Source: an uncultured bacterium (GTDB taxonomy: Bacteria; CAIJMQ01). From it: a stretch of DNA of 36,501 nt. The position numbers and the translations under genes were made by a program. The stretch covers positions 1 through 36,501 of the forward strand of contig CAIJMQ010000026.1 in NCBI GenBank assembly GCA_903821905.1, given 5' to 3'. Shown here piece after piece: positions 15,383 to 24,727 of this stretch. Positions within the stretch are counted from its first letter, which is position 1; each line of letters opens with the position of its first letter. Below the pieces are notes generated by a model, which ran no database searches, was not told where the DNA came from, and was given only the letters and a program-made list of their open reading frames with translations.

Positions 15383-16747
15383 ATGAAAATAAATCCGCAA
15401 ATTTTCCGCCAATATGACATCAGAGGATTGGTTGGAAAAGATTTAACCAAAGCTACAGCAAAAGATATAGGAAAAGCGATAGGTACTTATCTTAAAAAAT
15501 ACGGTAAAGATATAGTAGTAGGCAGAGATAATCGCAAAAGTTCTCCTTTCTTAGGCGATGCACTCATTGAAGGTATTTTAGCTACCGGTTGTGATGTAAT
15601 AGATGTAGGAACACTTCCAACTCCTGTTCTTTATTTTTCTATACACCTATACTCTCAAACAGGCGGAGTAATGTTAACCGGAAGCCATAACCCGCCGGAA
15701 TATAACGGGTTCAAAATCTGTAAAGGGTTAAGTTCTATTTATTGAGATGAAATACAGAAATTAAGAGAAATTATTGAAAATAACAGTTTCCAAACAGGCA
15801 GTGGCAAGCTCATTAAAAGAGACCCGAAAAAAGATTATGTAGAATTTATTATTAAAAATATAAATATCAATCCAAACCTAAAAATCGTAATTGATTCAGG
15901 CAACGGTACAGCTGGTTTTATAATTCCTTCTTTAATGAAAAAATTAAATCTTAAACCTTCCTATATTTATTTGGAACCTGACGGTAATTTCCCAAACCAT
16001 CTGCCTGATCCAACTATACCCGAATATATGGAAGATCTGATAAATGAAGTTAAAAAGCAGAACGCAAATCTCGGTATTGGTTATGACGGTGACGCAGATA
16101 GAATAGGAGTAGTTGATGATAAGGGAAGAATGGCATGGGGAGACAAACTGCTTTGTTTATACGCAAGAGAAATACTCTCTCGACATCCTAAAGCTAAAAT
16201 AATCATGGACGTCAAATGTTCACAAGCAACTGTTGAATATATCGAGAAATATGGCGGTGAGGCAATAATGTGGAAAACGGGACATTCTTTAATCAAAGAG
16301 AAAATGAAAGAGACAGGAGCTTTACTTGCCGGAGAAATGAGTGGACACATGGTTTTTAAAGATAATTACTTGGGTTTTGATGATGCTATTTTTGCTTCCT
16401 TAAGACTTCTTGATATACTTTCAAAAAGTGATAAGAAACTGTCAGAACTATTTAATGAAATCCCTTCATATTACTCCACGCCTGAAATAAGAGTAGATTG
16501 CCCGGAAGAAAAAAAATTCGAAGTTGTAGAAGAATTAAAAAAATATTTCAAGAAAAGATACAAAACAATAGACATAGACGGCGTGAGGATTTTATTTGAA
16601 AATGGCTGGGGACTGATAAGAGCATCAAATACTCAACCTATTCTAGTTTTAAGGTTTGAAGCCAAGACAGAGAAAGAGCTAGAGAAAATAAAGAAAGAAG
16701 TAAAAGATAAACTAAAAGAATACCCATTTCTTACCTCTGAAATATAA
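15383..16747 (+). pseudogene. Phosphomannomutase/phosphoglucomutase with one in-frame TGA
   Basis: Enzymes of this alpha-D-phosphohexomutase family interconvert hexose 1- and 6-phosphates and supply sugar nucleotides for the envelope. Read through, the gene gives 454 residues, a normal length. All four active-site loops are intact: TGSHNPP with phosphoserine Ser101, the metal loop DGDADR (235-240), GEMSGH (317-322) and the phosphate loop RASNTQP (413-419). Codon 121 is TGA (15743-15745), between LSSIY and DEIQKLREI. Relatives commonly have Gly here (Y-G-E-E-I), so GGA to TGA is a single change. There is no frameshift and the downstream 333 codons look fully constrained. Possible explanations are a recent nonsense mutation, an assembly error or readthrough. 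If TGA stops translation, the 120-residue product lacks most of the enzyme. Confidence 0.85.
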
Positions 16748-16788
16748 GTAATACTTTTCTTACTCCCTTTTATTATTTACTTCTTAAT

Positions 16789-19700
16789 ATGGACAAAATC
16801 CTGTTCGATAGAAATATAAATTTAGCTCTTTCAGCATCTGCCGGGACAGGGAAAACCCGCACTCTATCGCTTCGGTTTTTAGACCTATACCTAAAGCACC
16901 AAAACCTTTCTTCTATATATGCACTCACATTTACTAATAAAGCATCGCAGGAAATGAGAGAGCGGATAATCCGTTATCTTTCCCTATTAACAAGTACCGA
17001 AAAAGTTACAGAAGAAGAGAAAGATATTGTTAGAATATTCAGTTCCCGCTTTAAAGATATAACTAACAAAGCCCGTAATGCAAAACACCAATTACTTTCT
17101 AATTTTACAGATTTTAACGTTTCCACTATCCATTCCTTTCTTAACTATATACTAAAAACCATGCCTTTCCAGACAAATGTATTACCTGATTTTAGAGTAA
17201 TAGAATCAACCGAAGAAAATATAATCATTGATAAGGTTTTGGACGATTTTTTGAATGATGCCGTAAATAATGCGGGCTTGAAGATATTGATAAATAGAGC
17301 CTTAAATCCAAAGGAAACCAATGTAAAAGGCGTTGTAAAAGCTCTATTTTTATCACTTCTGCCAAGAATGTTGGAAATAGTAGAAATATCCGAGAGCTTA
17401 GAAGTTGAAAGAGAGAAGCTTTCTGAAAGTTTTGTATCATTAAAATCCAATTGCCTAAAGATCAATAATTCGTTGAAAAATGGGCAATATCATAAAAACA
17501 AAAACTTAGAAAAGAAAATAGATAGAATAGAAAACCTTCTAAAGCAAGAAGCAAAAGAAAAATTGGTAGTAGAAATAATAGATTTATTCAGCAAAAATTA
17601 TTTTAAAGAATTGGAAGAAAAGCAAGTATCGGGTTCCGAATTAAAACATTTAACTAATTCAGTAATTAACCAGGCAAAAAATTACACTTTATTGAATAAT
17701 CGTAAACTTCTCATTGATAATCTGCGTCTGCTTTTTGCTCTTCATGGAAAATTCCAAAATGCAAAGAGAGATATTAACGTTGTTACTTTTAATGACTTGG
17801 AAACATATGCCTTAAAAGCTCTATCAAATAACCAGATGAAAGAATATCTGTACTTTAAATCTTCAAGCCAAATTGAACATCTCTTAATAGATGAATTTCA
17901 AGATACATCAATAATTCAATGGAAAATACTGGAACCAATTATAGAAGAAATTACTGCCGGAGATAATCACAGTTTTTTCTATGTAGGCGACCCCAACCAA
18001 GCCATTTATCGTTTTAGGGGAGGAGAAAGCCGACTGTTTGAAATTGTCAAGAATAAATTCCCGGGTAAAATACAATCTGAATATCTTACAGAAAACTATC
18101 GTAGTAAAGAAAAAATAGTAAGTTTTGTTAATAGCGTATTCTCCTCTAATCCTGGATATAAACCTATGCAACCCATACAAAAGGAAGGTGGTTGGGTTAT
18201 AGTAGAAGACCTTGGGGAATACAAGCAAAAAGAAGGCGCGGAAGCGGTCCAATCAAAGGTAGTTAAAATAATCAAAAACTTAAAAAATAAAGATTATGAA
18301 TATTCTGACATCGCAATACTAGTACGCAGGAATAAAACGGGTATAAAACTATCTGAAACTCTAGAAGAAGCTGGTATACCAACAAGAAGCGAATCAAAAA
18401 CATCTCTTTTTTATCAGGAAGGAGTTCAAGATATTATAAATCTTCTTAGATGGGTAACAAATACACACGAAGACTTTTATTTTATCCTATTATTACTTTC
18501 TCCTCTATTTTCTGTCGGAGAAAAGGAGATAGAAAATCTTAATAGAGAAAAAAACACTACTCTTTTTAAACTTTTGCAAGAAAAACATTCTAGCTGGTCA
18601 GTTACCAAGCAACTAAAGAAAATATTAAATATATCAGACTCAGCTAGGCCTTATGAATTGATTTCTTTTATATATTCCGAGTTGAAGGTTATGGGAAAAT
18701 ACAAGTACTCTGAACCTTTTTTAAGCTTGTTAGAAACTGCTTACAAATTCGAGAATGAAAAAGGGATATCCCTTGCATCATTTATAGAGTATCTCAAGCA
18801 ATACGGTCCCGCCATAGAATTTACCGCAGGTGAATTGGACGGAGTGCAAATTTTAACTTGTCATAAAGCAAAGGGATTAGAGTTTCCAATTGTATTATTG
18901 CCGGAAACCGTATGGAATATGGAAGGGAGAGAGAACGATCAATTTGTCTTCCAATACAGCGAAACTGAACACGAATTAAAACTAAGTGATGCCTATTACA
19001 GGAAAGACCCTTTACTTAAATTATTTAATAAAGAAATATTTCAGGATGAGAAAAAACGCACATTTAAAGATGAACTAAACAATCTCTACGTGGCTATGAC
19101 TAGAGCAAAAGAAGGTTTATGGATAGCGGGGTACAAAAATACACGATTATCAAAATCCATTGAAAATCAAAGAAATGAATCTTTAAATATGTCTAATACT
19201 TGGTTTGATTTTATAACTAACCCCATAAAACTTAAAATGGAAAACGGAATATATACTTCCGGCGAAATAAAAAACTTCGAAATACTTCAGAAGAAAAAGA
19301 AAAGTCCATTAGTTAAACTACGAGGAGACATCCATTTACATCCAAAAGCAAAAAAGGTTATTACTCCTACGGGAAAAAGTTTAATTATATCCGGCACACA
19401 AAGAGAGGCATTCAGATGGGGAGAGATCTACCATTATGCCCTTTCAAAGATAAAAAAAGTAGATAAAAAGACCCTCCTAAAAATAATTCATTCCTCAATA
19501 GATATTACAAAGAAAATATATGGGCGTAGCAAAAGAGAACAGGAGGAAATTGGTGAAAGGCTAAATCATTTCTTAAAAGATATTCTCACTGACAAAGACC
19601 TGCAGTTTATCTTCTACACAAATAGCAAAGTAAATGTCAGAATAGAGATGCCTATCTACTTTAAAAACAATAGAACGGAAATTTCAGGAAGAATAGACAG

Positions 19701-19887
19701 GCTCCTTATAAAAAATAACTCTATAGAGATTATAGACTATAAAAAGGGCGAAAAAGATAAAAAGTATATTAAACAGATGAAATATTATAGAACAGGTATT
19801 TCTAAAGTTTATCCCAACAAAGAAATTAAGTGCTATTTTATATGGTTAGATAACCCTAGAGGGGAAAGAATAGAAAGGATCTTTTAA
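16789..19887 (+). CDS. RecB/AddA-like UvrD-family helicase with C-terminal nuclease
   Basis: The 1032-residue protein combines a superfamily 1A helicase with a PD-(D/E)XK nuclease, the plan of AddA/RecB, which process double-strand DNA ends for recombination. Motif I is SASAGTGKTRT (Lys22), Ia ALTFTNKASQEMRERI, II LLIDEFQDTS (about 365-374), III VGDPNQAIYRFRGG (about 400), IV LTENYRS, V LTCHKAKGLEFP (about 690) and VI LYVAMTRAKEG (about 765). The nuclease shows WGEIYHYAL (His), ISGRIDRLL (Asp), IEIIDYKKG (Asp-x-Lys) and KQMKYYRTG. No AddB, RecC or RecD partner is in the window; the gene sits between a sugar mutase and a transport cluster. No clear ribosome site. Closer to AddA than UvrD because of the nuclease; exact subfamily is uncertain. 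Confidence 0.9.
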   Translation: MDKILFDRNINLALSASAGTGKTRTLSLRFLDLYLKHQNLSSIYALTFTNKASQEMRERIIRYLSLLTSTEKVTEEEKDIVRIFSSRFKDITNKARNAKHQLLSNFTDFNVSTIHSFLNYILKTMPFQTNVLPDFRVIESTEENIIIDKVLDDFLNDAVNNAGLKILINRALNPKETNVKGVVKALFLSLLPRMLEIVEISESLEVEREKLSESFVSLKSNCLKINNSLKNGQYHKNKNLEKKIDRIENLLKQEAKEKLVVEIIDLFSKNYFKELEEKQVSGSELKHLTNSVINQAKNYTLLNNRKLLIDNLRLLFALHGKFQNAKRDINVVTFNDLETYALKALSNNQMKEYLYFKSSSQIEHLLIDEFQDTSIIQWKILEPIIEEITAGDNHSFFYVGDPNQAIYRFRGGESRLFEIVKNKFPGKIQSEYLTENYRSKEKIVSFVNSVFSSNPGYKPMQPIQKEGGWVIVEDLGEYKQKEGAEAVQSKVVKIIKNLKNKDYEYSDIAILVRRNKTGIKLSETLEEAGIPTRSESKTSLFYQEGVQDIINLLRWVTNTHEDFYFILLLLSPLFSVGEKEIENLNREKNTTLFKLLQEKHSSWSVTKQLKKILNISDSARPYELISFIYSELKVMGKYKYSEPFLSLLETAYKFENEKGISLASFIEYLKQYGPAIEFTAGELDGVQILTCHKAKGLEFPIVLLPETVWNMEGRENDQFVFQYSETEHELKLSDAYYRKDPLLKLFNKEIFQDEKKRTFKDELNNLYVAMTRAKEGLWIAGYKNTRLSKSIENQRNESLNMSNTWFDFITNPIKLKMENGIYTSGEIKNFEILQKKKKSPLVKLRGDIHLHPKAKKVITPTGKSLIISGTQREAFRWGEIYHYALSKIKKVDKKTLLKIIHSSIDITKKIYGRSKREQEEIGERLNHFLKDILTDKDLQFIFYTNSKVNVRIEMPIYFKNNRTEISGRIDRLLIKNNSIEIIDYKKGEKDKKYIKQMKYYRTGISKVYPNKEIKCYFIWLDNPRGERIERIF

Positions 19888-19918
19888 AACGAAAGATTTT
19901 CCTTCTTTTAAAAGTATA

Positions 19919-19927
19919 TGGTATAAT
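19919..19927 (+). promoter_or_regulatory. Extended -10 promoter in front of the membrane cluster
   Basis: TGGTATAAT (19919-19927) is a TGn-extended consensus -10 element with no good -35 box. The predicted start is at about 19934-19936, at or next to the ATG at 19936, so the mRNA may be leaderless. No Shine-Dalgarno is present, which agrees. Confidence 0.55.
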
Positions 19928-19935
19928 TTCGCTCT

Positions 19936-20880
19936 ATGCGCGCCTTACCAGCTTTAATACAAGTTTCGTTTCAAAATATAATAAGACAATCATTTTTCTA
20001 TCTTGCTATTCTAGGGGCATATCTATTTATAGTATCCACTCCTGCTTTTACAATGTTTACTTTTTTTGACGCTGAAAAGTTATTGTTAGACATGAGCATG
20101 GCTACTATTCTCCTTGTGGTATTATTATTAAGTGTTCTTGCTACTTCTTCTATAGTTGGTGGAGAAATAGAGGAAAAAACAACCACTTTGCTTTTGAGTA
20201 AACCTTTGTCCCGTTTTACCTTCCTATTAGCAAAATTTTTTGCAGTATCATTGGCATTAATTCTCACCTTCATACCTCTTACTTGCGCTCTTATAATGAC
20301 ATTAAAGATGGGAGTTCCAGAAGCAACTTGGAGTGATGTTAAATACTGGACGCTTTGGTTTGAATTCTTACCTTTAATAGGAGCAGCAATAGTAGCTGCT
20401 TTAGCAAATTACTATGCAGATAAAAATTTTGCTTCTAGTTTTATAATCTTGTTGAATATATTCATCATTATATCTTTGGTTGTTCTCAGCTTTATGGCAA
20501 AAGGAACACTGAAAATAAATCTATTTTACCCCACTACACTTATATGGATGGCTGGCATTCTTATATGTCCCGTTGCCTCACTCTTGGCATTGAAAGGCAA
20601 AGTGTTCTTCACATTAACATTTTCTTTCTTGATTTTTGCCCTAGGTCTTACATCTAACTGGCTTTTTAGCAATATATTACATAATGTCGGTATAAGAATA
20701 GTCTACTCAATCATACCTAATTTCCAGGTGTTCTGGATAGAAAATTTCTGGACAAAGAAAGAACCTGTCCCATTTTCTTACTTTTGGGATGTGTTAAAAT
20801 ATGTTGTCCTTTACTGTATGGGAATGATATTTTTAGCTTGGAGTATATTGGAAAAACGAGAGGTATCAGGTGGAAGATAA
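19936..20880 (+). CDS. ABC-2 type permease, first gene of the membrane cluster
   Basis: The 314-residue protein has about six hydrophobic segments and the layout of ABC-2 permeases: an N-terminal helix after a short cytosolic stretch, then TM2 followed by SSIVGGEIEEKTTTLLLSKP, the coupling-helix region of this family, with LSRFTFLLAKFF starting the next helix. Remaining helices are at about 135-155, 165-190, 200-240 and 285-305. It should pair with an ABC ATPase; the nearest is at 26621, in the same run of genes. The transported substrate is unknown. It starts at an ATG just after an extended -10 box, and its stop overlaps the GTG of the next gene by 11 bases. Confidence 0.8.
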   Translation: MRALPALIQVSFQNIIRQSFFYLAILGAYLFIVSTPAFTMFTFFDAEKLLLDMSMATILLVVLLLSVLATSSIVGGEIEEKTTTLLLSKPLSRFTFLLAKFFAVSLALILTFIPLTCALIMTLKMGVPEATWSDVKYWTLWFEFLPLIGAAIVAALANYYADKNFASSFIILLNIFIIISLVVLSFMAKGTLKINLFYPTTLIWMAGILICPVASLLALKGKVFFTLTFSFLIFALGLTSNWLFSNILHNVGIRIVYSIIPNFQVFWIENFWTKKEPVPFSYFWDVLKYVVLYCMGMIFLAWSILEKREVSGGR

Positions 20881-22780
20881 AAATAAATTAAAAAGAGGGT
20901 TCCAGTTAGCTTTAGGTGCTTCTCTATTTCAGATTGTCCTTACCCTTATATTTTATTTTCTATATACACGCTTAAACTCACCTCTGTTATTACTCCAAAC
21001 ATTCCACGTAGGACTCGGAGTGCCTATTTTTGCTATTCTCATGCTCCTTTTTCATCAAAGATACAGAGAAATCCTAGAGAAAGAGGAAGTAGAAGAAATT
21101 ACTAAAAGAGAAGGGAGAATCTTCCAAGGTGAAGAGAATACCATTCTTATATCCCGTATTAGATTATTACAAACCGAGAAATGGGTAATTCCCATTTTAG
21201 GCTTTATTATCTTATGTTCATTGGTTTATATTCCATTTCGAGCAATATATTATTTCCGCGGTAAACCAATAACCTACGGACCCAACCTAGCTATCTGTTT
21301 CCCGCTCATTGGGTTAACCTTCTTTATATTTTTGTTCTCTCGTTATATTTTAGGCATGTCACGCGAGAAACAACTAAATGACCTACGTGCTATAGGGACA
21401 TATCTGGGTGTTAATGCTCTTTTCACTCTTCTTATAGCTATCTCTATCGCTTTTAGATTCTTCGGGCTTGTTAGAATAGAATGGGTTGTATTCTACATTC
21501 TTAGTTTTATACTTATTGTCAGCGGACTGGAATACCTTCTTAATCTACTAATATCTTTCTACCGCACCATAGAAGTCCCAAAACGTCTAATATTTGATTC
21601 CAGAATCTACTACTTAATATCTACACCTGAGGAAGTCATACCATCTTTTTCAGAGATAATTGACTACCAATTTGGGTTCCATATCACTCAGACTTGGTTT
21701 TATCAATTCGTAAAGAACAGAATAATACCTTTGTTTATGCTTTGGGGATTTTTGCTCTATATTCTTACTTCTATTGTAATCGTGCAACCTTATGAAAGAG
21801 CATTTATAGAATTTTTAGGCAAGCCCATAGGAGAAGGTAAAATTTTTGGACCAGGATTACATATAAAATTTCCTTATCCCATAGGCAAAGTAAAAATCTA
21901 TGATGTTGATAGAATTAAAAATATTCGCGTAGGAGTAGCCGGGAAAGAAGGAGAAAGAATCTTGTGGACGGAAAAACATTATGAAGAAGAATTCAACTGG
22001 ATGATTGCCAGTCAAGAAACTACCACTCCTACATCTTTAGCTGCAACTTCCCGCTCCTCTTCATTAACAACAGGCGAAACAGTACCTGTAAACTTTTTAG
22101 CGGGAGCAATATGGGTTTATTATAAAATTAACCCTTCTCATTTATATGACTATGCATATAAACATTCTGAACCAGAAAAACTCCTTGAAGCAATTGTATA
22201 CAATCAGTTCACTAAGATGGTTATGAGTATCGACTTTTTTGACATAATGAATATAAAACGATTACCTCTGTCAAATGACCTCAAAGAAAAAGTCCAAGAG
22301 GAAATAGATAAAAAAGAGTTAGGGGTAGAAATAATCTTGGTCAGCTTAGAAGGTATCCATCCTCCCGTAGACGTAGCTTCCAGTTTTGAAAAAGTTGTTG
22401 GTTCTATGGAGAAAAAAGAAGCTTCTATCCTTGGAGCACAATCTTATTCTAACAAAGAATTAACTCTAGTAGACTATGAAGCATCAAATATAAAAGTTGA
22501 GGCAGAATCTTACAAGTTGGTCAGAACCTTAGAATCAGAAGCAAGAAGTGAAGAATTCTTGAAAAAACTTGAAGCTTATGAAAAAAACCCGCTTATTTTC
22601 AAGTATCGTTACTACCTTAAAGCTCTTGATGAAAGTTTAATCTCTCCAAAGAAATATATCGTTATATCTCCAGATAACGATAGAAATGTAACCATTTTAA
22701 ATATGGAAAAAGCTTCTTTACCAGATATTCTTTCCCTCGGGTTGGAAGCAGAAAAAGGGAAAAAGGAGATTGGAAAATGA
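20870..22780 (+). CDS. Polytopic membrane protein with C-terminal SPFH (HflK-like) domain
   Basis: This 636-residue protein starts at GTG inside the previous gene. About seven hydrophobic segments are predicted (roughly 12-31, 35-58, 105-125, 135-155, 174-193, 199-220 and 285-305), with a soluble loop at 225-285. After the last helix comes an SPFH/band-7 domain: VQPYERAFIEFLGKP, FGPGLHIKFPYPIGKV, an insert rich in T and S, VNFLAGAIWVYYKINPSHLY and ELGVEIILVSLEGIHPP, then a charged coiled-coil tail. HflK normally has one N-terminal helix, so the seven-helix front is unusual. SPFH proteins build large membrane cages that control proteases or organise lipid domains. It overlaps the next gene by four bases. 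Function here is inferred from the domain only. Confidence 0.8.
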   Translation: MEDKNKLKRGFQLALGASLFQIVLTLIFYFLYTRLNSPLLLLQTFHVGLGVPIFAILMLLFHQRYREILEKEEVEEITKREGRIFQGEENTILISRIRLLQTEKWVIPILGFIILCSLVYIPFRAIYYFRGKPITYGPNLAICFPLIGLTFFIFLFSRYILGMSREKQLNDLRAIGTYLGVNALFTLLIAISIAFRFFGLVRIEWVVFYILSFILIVSGLEYLLNLLISFYRTIEVPKRLIFDSRIYYLISTPEEVIPSFSEIIDYQFGFHITQTWFYQFVKNRIIPLFMLWGFLLYILTSIVIVQPYERAFIEFLGKPIGEGKIFGPGLHIKFPYPIGKVKIYDVDRIKNIRVGVAGKEGERILWTEKHYEEEFNWMIASQETTTPTSLAATSRSSSLTTGETVPVNFLAGAIWVYYKINPSHLYDYAYKHSEPEKLLEAIVYNQFTKMVMSIDFFDIMNIKRLPLSNDLKEKVQEEIDKKELGVEIILVSLEGIHPPVDVASSFEKVVGSMEKKEASILGAQSYSNKELTLVDYEASNIKVEAESYKLVRTLESEARSEEFLKKLEAYEKNPLIFKYRYYLKALDESLISPKKYIVISPDNDRNVTILNMEKASLPDILSLGLEAEKGKKEIGK

Positions 22781-23694
22781 AAGAAACAAGAATGTGGAAT
22801 CCTTATACTTTCTTTTTAGGTTTTATAATTTTTGCTTTACTTGTTCTGTATTTAGTTGCTTTTCAGATCCAGGTAGGAGAAATGGCAGTCGTAACTACTT
22901 TTGGCAATCCCGGAAGAGTTATAGATAAAGCTGGACTATATTGGAAAGCCCCAACGCCAATTCAGAAAGTTGACAGGTTTGACGGGAAAATACAGGTCCT
23001 GGAAAGTAAAATGGAGGAAACTTATACCCAAGATGGGAAAAACATAATACTCATAACTTCTACCTTCTGGAAAATAAAAGACCCATTAAAATTCTTTAAA
23101 GCCGTCGGGAATAACGATGAAGCAAAAAAGAAACTGATTTCAATCGTCAGAAATTATGAGAACGGTATCATTGGGACTTATGATCTTTCTAACTTGATAA
23201 ATGTAGACAAAAATTTACTGAAGCTGGACGAGATTCAGGGTAAAATCAAAAATTTATGTTCCAAAGAAGCTGAAGAAACTTACGGTATAGAGATACAAGA
23301 AGTAGTTTTTAAAAGAATGCAGTTTCCCCAAGAAGTTACTCAAGATGTATTTGAGAGAATGAAAAAAGAAAGAGAAAGAATTGCAGAAAAATACTTGTCC
23401 GAAGGAGAAGGTATGGCAAGCGATATAAAAGCTAAAGCTGATGCTGAAAAAGAAAAGATATTAGCTGAAGCTAAAGCAGAAGCCAAAAAAATAAAAGGGG
23501 AAGGAGATGCTGAAGCAGCCCAGTACTATAATGTCTTTTCTAAAAATGAAGACCTGGCAATTTTCTTGAGAAAATTGGAATCTTTAGAAACCACGCTGGC
23601 TAAGAACTCGACTGTAATTCTTGATTATCGTACACCGCCTTATGATTTGCTAATGGGCAAGTATTTAGAGAAAGGAACCGATAGTGGAAAATAA
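22777..23694 (+). CDS. hflC: HflC-like SPFH membrane protein
   Basis: This 305-residue protein has one transmembrane helix (about 12-32), then an SPFH domain: IQVGEMAVVTTFGNPGRVID, GLYWKAPTPIQKVDRFDGKI, ILITSTFWKIKDPLKF, and YGIEIQEVVFKRMQFP, followed by the helix VFERMKKERERIAEKYLSEG and an Ala/Glu/Lys coiled coil. These features match HflC closely. HflC joins HflK in a periplasmic cage that encloses FtsH in model bacteria. Here it lies between two other SPFH genes and overlaps both (4 and 11 bases). Because the neighbours are transporters and no ftsH is present in the window, it may be a paralogue serving this cluster and not the general HflKC; the symbol marks the family. Confidence 0.88.
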   Translation: MKETRMWNPYTFFLGFIIFALLVLYLVAFQIQVGEMAVVTTFGNPGRVIDKAGLYWKAPTPIQKVDRFDGKIQVLESKMEETYTQDGKNIILITSTFWKIKDPLKFFKAVGNNDEAKKKLISIVRNYENGIIGTYDLSNLINVDKNLLKLDEIQGKIKNLCSKEAEETYGIEIQEVVFKRMQFPQEVTQDVFERMKKERERIAEKYLSEGEGMASDIKAKADAEKEKILAEAKAEAKKIKGEGDAEAAQYYNVFSKNEDLAIFLRKLESLETTLAKNSTVILDYRTPPYDLLMGKYLEKGTDSGK

Positions 23695-24727
23695 AGAATA
23701 TCAACCTGCTTTTGAATATTTTTCAAGAGCTCTGCGTTTGAGTTTCAGTGCCCTAAAAATTCTCGTAGGTGGCATTGCACTTTATTACCTCGTTTTCTCC
23801 GGGTTATTCACTGTAAAACAAGACGAGGTAGCTATTATTCTACGCTGGGGTGGAATTGCAGGAACAGGGGAAGAACGTATACTGAAACCAGGATTCCATT
23901 GGTCATTTCCAGAACCTATAGATAAAATAATTAGAATACCAGTCAAAAAAGTAAAATCCTTGGAAATAAAAGAATTCTGGAGTGCTGACTTGGACTTAGA
24001 CAGCACCCAAGTTCCACCTCCTGAATTTTTAATCCCTTACCTACATGGTTATTCTATTACAGGAGATAACAATCTAATTCACATTAACTTACAAGCCTCT
24101 TATAACATTACTGAACCTATATCTTATGTTACAAATGTAGAAGATGAAGAAAAACTCATCACATCGGTTGTTTCTAACGCTGTAATAGAAACCGTAAGTA
24201 ATTTCCAAGTTGATGAAGCACTGCGTACACAACTAGAAAAAATGAGTCGTTTAATTCTACAAAAAGCTCAAATTAAACTGGACACATTAAATTCAGGCAT
24301 AACGTTAAATGCTATTTATATAACCCGTTCGCTTCCGCCTCTTAAAGTAGCAGAAGCTTTCAAAAAAGTGATATCTGCCGAACAGACAAAGAGTTCTCGT
24401 ATCAATGAAGGAAAATCTTATGCAAATCGTGTTGTTAATACTGCCAAAGGTGATGCTTCAATAATATTGGCTGAAGCCGAGACATATAGGAGTAACGTCA
24501 TTAATGAAACAAGTGCCGATGCTAAGTATATACAGGAACTAACGCAAAAATTTGAAACAGGTAGTAAAGAATTAGATACTTATCTTGCTTATTTCTATCA
24601 GGAGAAAATGGAAGAGATCCTTATTAAATTAGAAGATAAATTTATTCTCCAAACACCAATTAGCGGAAAAGAAAATGAATTCAGAATAATCCTTGGAAAA
24701 GATACGAAATGGGAAGGTGCTCAATGA
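23684..24727 (+). CDS. hflK: HflK-like SPFH membrane protein
   Basis: The 347-residue protein begins at GTG, 11 bases inside the previous gene. One transmembrane helix (about 22-42) leads into an SPFH domain: VKQDEVAIILRWGGIAGTG, LKPGFHWSFPEPIDKIIRIP, NLIHINLQASYNITEPISY, NAVIETVSNFQVDEALRTQ and GITLNAIYITRSLPPLKVAE, then a helix and coiled-coil tail with GEASIILAEAE-like repeats. This is the HflK pattern. HflK and HflC usually form a hetero-oligomer; here the order is reversed (HflC first) and a third SPFH protein is present. It overlaps the P-type ATPase start by four bases. As with HflC, it may be a cluster-specific paralogue. Confidence 0.86.
   Translation: MENKEYQPAFEYFSRALRLSFSALKILVGGIALYYLVFSGLFTVKQDEVAIILRWGGIAGTGEERILKPGFHWSFPEPIDKIIRIPVKKVKSLEIKEFWSADLDLDSTQVPPPEFLIPYLHGYSITGDNNLIHINLQASYNITEPISYVTNVEDEEKLITSVVSNAVIETVSNFQVDEALRTQLEKMSRLILQKAQIKLDTLNSGITLNAIYITRSLPPLKVAEAFKKVISAEQTKSSRINEGKSYANRVVNTAKGDASIILAEAETYRSNVINETSADAKYIQELTQKFETGSKELDTYLAYFYQEKMEEILIKLEDKFILQTPISGKENEFRIILGKDTKWEGAQ

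Noticed and set aside
15743-15820. Selenocysteine insertion at the TGA of the phosphohexomutase
   Set aside because: No stable hairpin follows the TGA in the window where a bacterial SECIS would sit; the bases are A-rich. The family has Gly here, not a redox-active Cys, and no selenium genes are visible.
12353-24727. Window-wide reassignment of TGA or TAG to an amino acid
   Set aside because: acdA and the HflK-like gene end in TGA within four-base ATGA overlaps with the next start, and rpmF and the ABC ATPase also end in TGA at the expected place. The P-type ATPase and the gene at 32139 end in TAG. So both are normal stops.
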